Notes under the pieces: generated by a model | Seen by the model: only the letters and a program-made list of their open reading frames with translations | What the model was told of the DNA's origin: nothing | Databases searched by the model: none | DNA from: Triticum aestivum | Taxonomy: Eukaryota > Streptophyta > Magnoliopsida > Poales > Poaceae | Assembly (NCBI RefSeq): GCF_018294505.1 | Contig: NC_057809.1 | Coordinates: 415,680,959 to 415,744,958 of the forward strand | DNA: 64,000 bases | Direction: 5' to 3' | Translations under genes and position numbers: made by a program | Shown: positions 58,641-64,000 of the stretch, piece after piece | How the letters are laid out: each line of letters begins with the position of its first letter | Position numbering within the stretch: the first letter of the stretch is position 1

Positions 58641-58653
58641 GGCTCTAATACCA
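58641..58653 (-). promoter_or_regulatory. Primer-binding site of family-B LARD
   Basis: Minus strand TGGTATTAGAGCC, one base off the initiator Met-tRNA complement, three bases from the LTR end. Confidence 0.85.
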
Positions 58654-58955
58654 ACTTGTGACGCCCTCGATTTGACCTTACACTAATCATACACGCAAAC
58701 GTGTACGATCATGATCAGGGACTCACAGGAAGATATCACAACACAACTCTACAAATAAAATAAGTCATACAAGCATCATATTACAAGCCAGGGGCCTCGA
58801 GGGCTCGAATACAAGAGCTTGATCATAGATGAGTCAGCGGAAGCAACAATATCTGAGTACAGACATAAGTTAAACAAGAATGTCTTAAGAAGGCTAGTAC
58901 AAACTGGGATACAGGTCGAAAGAGGCGCAAACCTCCTGCCTGGGATCCTCCTAAA

Positions 58956-59053
58956 CTACTCCTGGTCGTCGTCAGCGGGCTGCACGTAGTAGGCACCTCC
59001 AGTGTAGTAGGAGTCATCATCGACGGTGACGTCTGGCTCCTGGGCTCCATCGT
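58956..59053 (-). CDS. Candidate LTR micro-gene, terminal exon (B2)
   Basis: 98 nt on the minus strand: DDGAQEPDVTVDDDSYYTGG then AYYVQPADDDQE and stop. Compared with B1 and B3 it lacks exactly one Tyr codon (3 nt), so the frame is kept. Confidence 0.45.
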
Positions 59054-61164
59054 CTGGTCGCAGCAATCGGGTATAGAAAGGGGGAAAAGGGGGAACAAAG
59101 CAACCGTGAGTACTCATCCAAAGTACTCGCAAGCACGGAGCTACACTACATATGTATGCATTGGTATCAAATGGAAAAGGGGGTATCATATGTGGACTGA
59201 ACTGCAGAATGCCGGAATAAGAGGGGGATATCTAGTCCCGTCGAAGACTACGCTTCTGGCAACCTCCATCTTGCAGCATGTAGAAGAGAGTAGATGGTAA
59301 GTTCACCAAGTATCATCGCATAGCATAATTCTACCCGGCGATCCTCCCCTCGTCGCCCTATTAGAGAGCGATCACCGGGTTGTATCTGGCACTTGGAAGG
59401 GTGTGTTTTATTAAGTATCCGGTTCTAGTTGTCATAAGGTCAAGGTACAACTCCAGGTCATCCTTTTACCGAGGGACACAGCTATTCGAATAGATCAACT
59501 TCCATGCAGGGGTGCACCACATTTCCCAACACGCTCGATCCCCTTTGTCCGGACACACTTTTCTGGGTCATGCCCGGCCTCAGAAGATCAACACGTCGCA
59601 GCCCTACCTAGGCACAACAGAGAGGTCAGCACGCCGGTTTAAATCCTATGGCGCAGGGGTCTGGGCCCATCGCCCTTTGCACACCTGCATGTTGCGAACG
59701 CGACCGGAAGCAGAACTAGCCCCCTTAATACAAGAGCAGGCTTACGGTCCAATCCGGCGCACGCCGCTCAGTCGCTGACGTCATGAAAGCTTCGGCTGAT
59801 ACCACGACGTCGAGTGCCCATAACTGTCCCCGTGTAGATGGTTAGTGCATATAGGCCAGTGGCCAGACTCAGATCAAATACCAAGATCTCGTTAAGCGTG
59901 TTAAGTATCCGCGAACGCCGACCAGGGCCATGCCCACCTCTCTCCTAGGTGGTCTCAACCTGTGACTCCCGGATAATCTTGCTACAGTAATCCCACGCTA
60001 ATCGTGCCATGACACCTCAGTTACTGTTGCTATCCTCGCAAAATTCGAAACCGTTCAAAATTCAAATTCAAATTAGTGACAACAATAAAAGTTTTCAAAA
60101 ATTGAAACAAAAATGTTCAGTGGTTGCCGAATATTACCAGGGTAATTATGATGCAACAAACACATTTTTATAAAATGGCTAGATGGTTTGAAGTTAAATA
60201 AAAGAAAGAAAATACAAAAGGAGAAAACAGAGAACAAAAATAGAAGGAGAACACCCCCTTCCCTGGGCCGTGGCCCAACTGGGCCAACCCACCTAGCCCA
60301 GCCGGACCACCCCCGGCTATAACCCCCCCCCCCCACTACCAGAAACCCTAACCCCATCCACCCCCACTCCCTCCCGCAGAAATATCTCCCTCCCCCCCCA
60401 TCTCTCCCGATTGGATCGGGAGGAGACGGCCGCCCCGACGCCCGTCGTTGCCGGCCCCGCCAATCGCCGCCGCCGCCCGACGCAGCCCGCTCCGACCTCG
60501 CCGCGCCGCCGCCTACCATCGACGCCCGCCTCCTCATCTCCTCCCGCACGGCCGTGCCCGACGCAAGCCACCACTCCGCTACGGCCACCGCAGCCGGCAC
60601 CGGTGCCGCCCCCAGGGCCTCCTCTGCGCCCCTGCGTCCCCGTCGCCAACCCCGCCGACCTCATCGCCTCCCCATCGAGAACGGCGCATCGGTCCCGTCG
60701 CCAACGTCGCCCGTCGCCGAACCTCCCCGCCGGATCGCCGCCGTCCTCCTCATCCTCCTCCCCAGGCCGCTTCCTCGCGCCTCACCGCCCCTCTCCTCGG
60801 CAACGAACGTGAGCCGCGCCCCCTCCCTCTTTCCCCCTCGGTCGCTATGCCGCTCCCCGCGCCGCATCGCCCGCTGCCCCGCTATGTGACCACCGCCGCT
60901 GTTTAGCTCCTCCCCGCGTCGCCCCCCTTGCTGCTTGCTGCGGCCCCGCTTCCCCTGGCCGGCGCCTCACAGCGCCCGGTGGCCATCACCGTCCACGACC
61001 TCGCCGCTGCCACCTCAGGCGACCGGCCTCGCCGTGCCGATGGCCGCCCCTGTTGACCCGGGCATATGCCATCGGGCTGGGTGCCCGCGCCCACAAGGCC
61101 CCTTTGGCCTATGACATGTGGGACCCTACCCTCCCACAGAACGTTTAAATAAAAATAAAAATAG

Positions 61165-61335
61165 AAAAATAGAAAAAAATTAATTAATTAATTAATTAAA
61201 GAATTAATTAACTTAATTAATTTTGATTATTTAAACTAATCAAATAACTAAACTAATTAAGCTGTTAGTCAATTAATTAATTAGTATGACCGTGCCCCCC
61301 CCCACCTAATTAATACTAATTAGGTTAATTAATAT
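61165..61335. repeat. TTAATTAA-rich low-complexity tract
   Basis: Repeated AATTAATTAATTAA and variants in the intron-like part of LTR B3, next to a poly-C run. Probably replication slippage; no coding signal. Confidence 0.8.
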
Positions 61336-61544
61336 GTCTAATTAAAATGTGTCACTGACCAGTGGGACCCACTGGTCAGGTTGACCAGTCAACCCTGTTG
61401 ACTGCTGACATCAGCATGACATTATGCTGATGTCATAAATCCTTTTTCGAATTAAATTAAATAATTAATTAAATTCCAAAAATTAATAAAATCTTTAGAA
61501 AATCATATCTTTTAATCCGTGACTCGGATTAAATTATTTTCAAC

Positions 61545-61739
61545 ATGAAAGTTGCTCAGAACAACGAGACGAACCCGGATACGCAGCCCGTTCATCCGCA
61601 ACACACCCCTAACGTATCAAACACGCAACTTTTCCCCCCTCCGGCTCCTCTACCCGAAAACGCGAAACACCGGGGATACTTTCCCGGATGTTTCCCCCCT
61701 TCACCGGTATCACCTCATACCGCGATAGGGCACCCCTAG
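61545..61739 (+). other. Conserved upstream frame in LTR B3
   Basis: ATG frame starting MKVAQNNETNPDTQPVHP. The matching position of B1 (minus, ~52054 downwards) also has MKIAQNDETNPNTQPIRP, conserved with mostly conservative changes. In B1 the frame runs on into the middle exon, whereas in B3 a TAG stops it 80 bp before that exon. It may be the upstream part of the micro-gene or conserved leader DNA. Confidence 0.3.
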
Positions 61740-61821
61740 CACCGATACTTGTCATGTCATGCATCACCATGCATCTGTTTGCTTAAATATTTATTGTTTC
61801 TTCCCGCTCTTCTCTCGCTAG

Positions 61822-61896
61822 ACACCGAGACCGACGCCGCTGCTACCCAGTACGACTACGGAGTTGACGACCCCTCTCTCTTGCCAGAGCAACCAG
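61822..61896 (+). CDS. Candidate LTR micro-gene, middle exon (B3)
   Basis: 75 nt after acceptor CTCTCGCTAG: TETDAAATQYDYGVDDPSLL then PEQP, ending in phase 1 at CCAG|GCAAG, a GC-type donor. The intron to 63186 is 1290 nt. Confidence 0.45.
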
Positions 61897-62128
61897 GCAA
61901 GCCCCCCCTTTGATCACCAGATATTGCCTACTCTTCTCTATACTGCTTGCATTAGAGTAGTGTAGCAAGTTACTGCTTTCCGTTATTCCTATCCTGATGC
62001 ATAGCCTATCCTTGCTACTACCGTTGTTACCATTACCTTCTATCCTACTGCTTAGTATAGGATGCTAGTGTTCCATCAGTGGCCCTACACTCTTGTCCGT
62101 CTGCCATGCTATACTACTGGGCCGTGAT

Positions 62129-62152
62129 CACTTCGGGAGGTGATCACGGGCA
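62129..62152. promoter_or_regulatory. Conserved hairpin GTGATCAC in family-B LTRs
   Basis: GTGATCAC, an 8-nt loop, then GTGATCAC. The same hairpin is present in B1 (~51450-51473) and B2 (~63740-63763). A TGACGTCA/TGACGTCAC word is also kept in each copy (51113, 59775, 62473). Confidence 0.6.
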
Positions 62153-63186
62153 TATACTATATACTGTACACAGTTACATTACTTATGATATTGTTCGGAG
62201 ATGGGGGCTGAAGGGGCAGGTGGCTCCATCCCGGTAGAGGTGGGCCTGGGTTCCCGACGGCCCTCGACTGTTACTTTGAGGCGGAGCGACAGGGCAGGTT
62301 GAGACCACCTAGGAGAGAGGTGGGCCTGGCCCTGGTCGGCGTTCGCAGATACTTAACACGTTTAACGAGATCTTGGTATTTGATCTGAGTCTGGCTACTG
62401 GCCTATACGCACTAACCATCTACGCGGGAACAGTTATGGGCACTCGACGTCATGGTATCAGCCGAAGCCTTCGTGACGTCAGCAACGGAGCGGCGCGCGC
62501 TGGATTGGACTGGAACGCCTACTAGGCTAGGTCTGCTTCCGGCCGCCCACGCAACGTGCAGGTGTGCTAAGGGCGATGGGCCCAGACCCCTGGGCGCTTA
62601 GGTTTAGACTGGCGTGCTGACCTCTCTGTTGGTCTAGGTGGGGCTGCGACGTGTTGATCTTCCGAGGCCGGGCATGACCCAGAAAAGTGTGTCCGGCCAA
62701 ATGGGATCGAGCGTGTTGGGTTATGTGGTGCACCCCTGCAGGGAAGTTAATCTATTCGAATAGCCGTGATCTTCGGTAACAGGACGACTAGGAGTTGTAC
62801 CTTGACCTTATGACAACTAGAACCGGATACTTAATAAAACACACCCTTCCAAGTGCCAGATACAACCGGTGATCGCTCTCTCACAGGGCGACGAGGGGAG
62901 GATCATCCGTTAGGATTATGCTACGTGATGATACTTGGAGGACTTCAGTCTACTCTCTTCTACATGCTGCAAGACGGAGGCTGCCAGAAGCGTAGTCTTC
63001 GAAAGGATTAGTTATCCCCCTCTTATTCTGGCATTCTGCAGTTCAGTCCACATATGATACCCTTATTCCATTTGATACCCATGCATATGTAGTGTAGCTC
63101 CTTGCTTGCGAGTACTTTGGATGAGTACTCACGGTTGCTTTCTCCCCCTTTACCCCCTTTCCTTTCTTCCTGGTTGTCGCAACCAG

Positions 63187-63287
63187 ATGCTGGAGCCCAG
63201 GAGCCAGACGCCACCGTCGACGACGACTCCTACTACACCGGAGGTGCCTACTACTACGTGCTGCCCGCTGACGACGACCAGGAGTAG
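63187..63287 (+). CDS. Candidate LTR micro-gene, terminal exon (B3)
   Basis: 101 nt after acceptor GCAACCAG: DAGAQEPDATVDDDSYYTGG then AYYYVLPADDDQE and stop. Its start (AT-GCT-GGA giving DAG) and acidic, Tyr-rich end parallel the family-A terminal exon. Confidence 0.45.
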
Positions 63288-64000
63288 TTAGGAGGATCCC
63301 AGGCAGGAGGCATGTGCCTCTTTTGATCTGTATCCCAGTTTGTGCTAGCCTTCTTAAGGCAAACTTGTTTAACTTATGTCTGTACTCAGATATTGTTGCC
63401 TCCGCTGACTCATCTATGATCGAGCTCTTGTATTCGAGCCTTCAAGGCCCCTGGCTTGTAATATGATGCTTGTATGACTTATTTTATTTGTAGAGTTGTG
63501 TTGTGATATCTTCCCGTGAGTCCCTGATCTTGATCGTACACGTTTGCGTGTATGATTAGTGTACGATTGAATCGGGGGCGTCACACAACCTGCCCTGTCG
63601 CTCCGCCGCAAAGTAATAGTCGGGGGCCGTCGGGAACCCAGGACCCACCTCTACCGAGATGGAGCCACCTGCCCCTTCAGCCCCCATCTTCGAACAGTAT
63701 CATAAGTAATGTAACAGTATAAAGTATATAGCATATGCCCGTGATCACCTCCCGAAGTGATCACGACCCAGTAGTATAGCATGGCAGACGGACAAGAGTG
63801 GAGGGCCACTGATGGAACACTAGTATCCTATACTAAGCATTTAGGATTGCAGGTAAGGTATCAACAGTTGTAGCAGCAATGACAGGCTATGCATCAGGAG
63901 AGGATTAACGGAAAGCAGTAACATGCTACACTACTCTAATGCAAGCAGTATAGAGAAGATTAGGCGATATTTGGTGATCAAGGGGGGGGGGGTTGCCTGG

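Larger units (their letters stand above)
54250..58656 (-). mobile_element. Non-coding interior of family-B LARD
   Basis: 4407 bp without gag or pol. In the element's own sense it is pyrimidine-rich, like the family-A interior. It includes a foreign piece, an Athila-like ORF fragment, at ~56885-57415. The palindrome AAATCTCGTCCCGAGATTT lies at 54268-54286 beside the purine tract. Confidence 0.82.
59961..63585 (+). mobile_element. Solo LTR, LARD family B copy 3 (B3)
   Basis: Starts TGTGACTCCCGG and ends GGGGGCGTCACA. Flanks CAACC at 59956-59960 and 63586-63590 are a perfect 5-bp duplication. It is 3625 bp and inserted in the B2 LTR in the opposite orientation. TATA at 60318-60322, then a GC-rich leader with a good donor AAC|GTGAGCC at 60809. 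Confidence 0.93.
58657..64000 (-). repeat. 5' LTR of family-B LARD (B2), runs off the window
   Basis: Begins TGTGACGCCCTCGATTTGAC (plus strand) and follows B1 to the window end. It is interrupted at 59961 by a solo LTR and resumes at 63586. By comparison with B1, about 2.5 kb should lie beyond 64000. Confidence 0.9.

Overview
The window looks like intergenic DNA from a Triticeae grass (wheat, Aegilops or barley). It is almost entirely nested transposable elements. I found no intact host gene, rRNA, tRNA or CRISPR array. The assignment rests on recognisable grass element types: long-LTR non-autonomous Gypsy elements (LARD type, Sukkula-like), Athila-lineage LTRs starting TGATACGTCTCC, a CACTA end starting CACTACAAAAAAGACAC, a Stowaway MITE and a PIF/Harbinger transposase relic. 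Family names are from memory of sequence style, not from a search.

Layout. 1-7966: a decayed ORF of the PF04195 (Transposase_28) type, split by a 4.2-kb solo LTR of family A (950-5192, TSD CACGA) and by a 1.5-kb Athila-like solo LTR (6392-7914). 7967-~13430: the left part of a CACTA element with a GGCCCA-rich subterminal array, duplicated minus-strand exons and a nested Stowaway MITE (11579-11739). ~13431-16322: a short non-autonomous LTR element (family C). 16323-22229: a minus-strand non-autonomous Athila-lineage element with a truncated 3' LTR. 22230-39040: a PIF/Harbinger relic interrupted by family D (23462-38977, TSD AGGTC). D is a decayed minus-strand Tat-like Gypsy element that carries two inverted family-A solo LTRs (24319-28519, TSD CATAG; 30706-34589, TSD TTTAT) and an opposite-strand ORF resembling a B3 domain. 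39044-40529: unclassified LTR-like DNA. 40530-49995: a family-A LARD (4.68-kb 5' LTR, 3.57-kb non-coding interior, truncated 3' LTR). 49996-64000: a second LARD, family B, in minus orientation and running off the window, with its own nested solo LTR (59961-63585, TSD CAACC).

The most interesting signal is inside the long LTRs. Families A and B look different over most of their length, yet both carry the same split micro-gene layout: a 75-78-nt exon ending in phase 1 before a GC-type donor (GCAAG), an intron of about 1.23-1.3 kb, and a terminal exon of 98-104 nt. The terminal exon starts AT-GC(A/T)-GG in the best copies and encodes a short acidic tail ending in YYV...DDQ or DDDQE and a stop. 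The terminal exon is exactly 104 nt in all four family-A copies. Among the three family-B copies its only length change is an in-frame loss of one Tyr codon. This suggests a small protein encoded within the LTR, although I cannot place its start codon or prove expression.

Families A and B share an initiator-Met-tRNA primer site and a palindrome just before the polypurine tract, so both probably derive from a chromovirus (Tekay/Del-like) parent. Relative insertion order, from nesting: PIF relic, then D, then the A solo LTRs inside D; separately, LTR-like DNA, then the A LARD, then the B LARD, then the B solo LTR.
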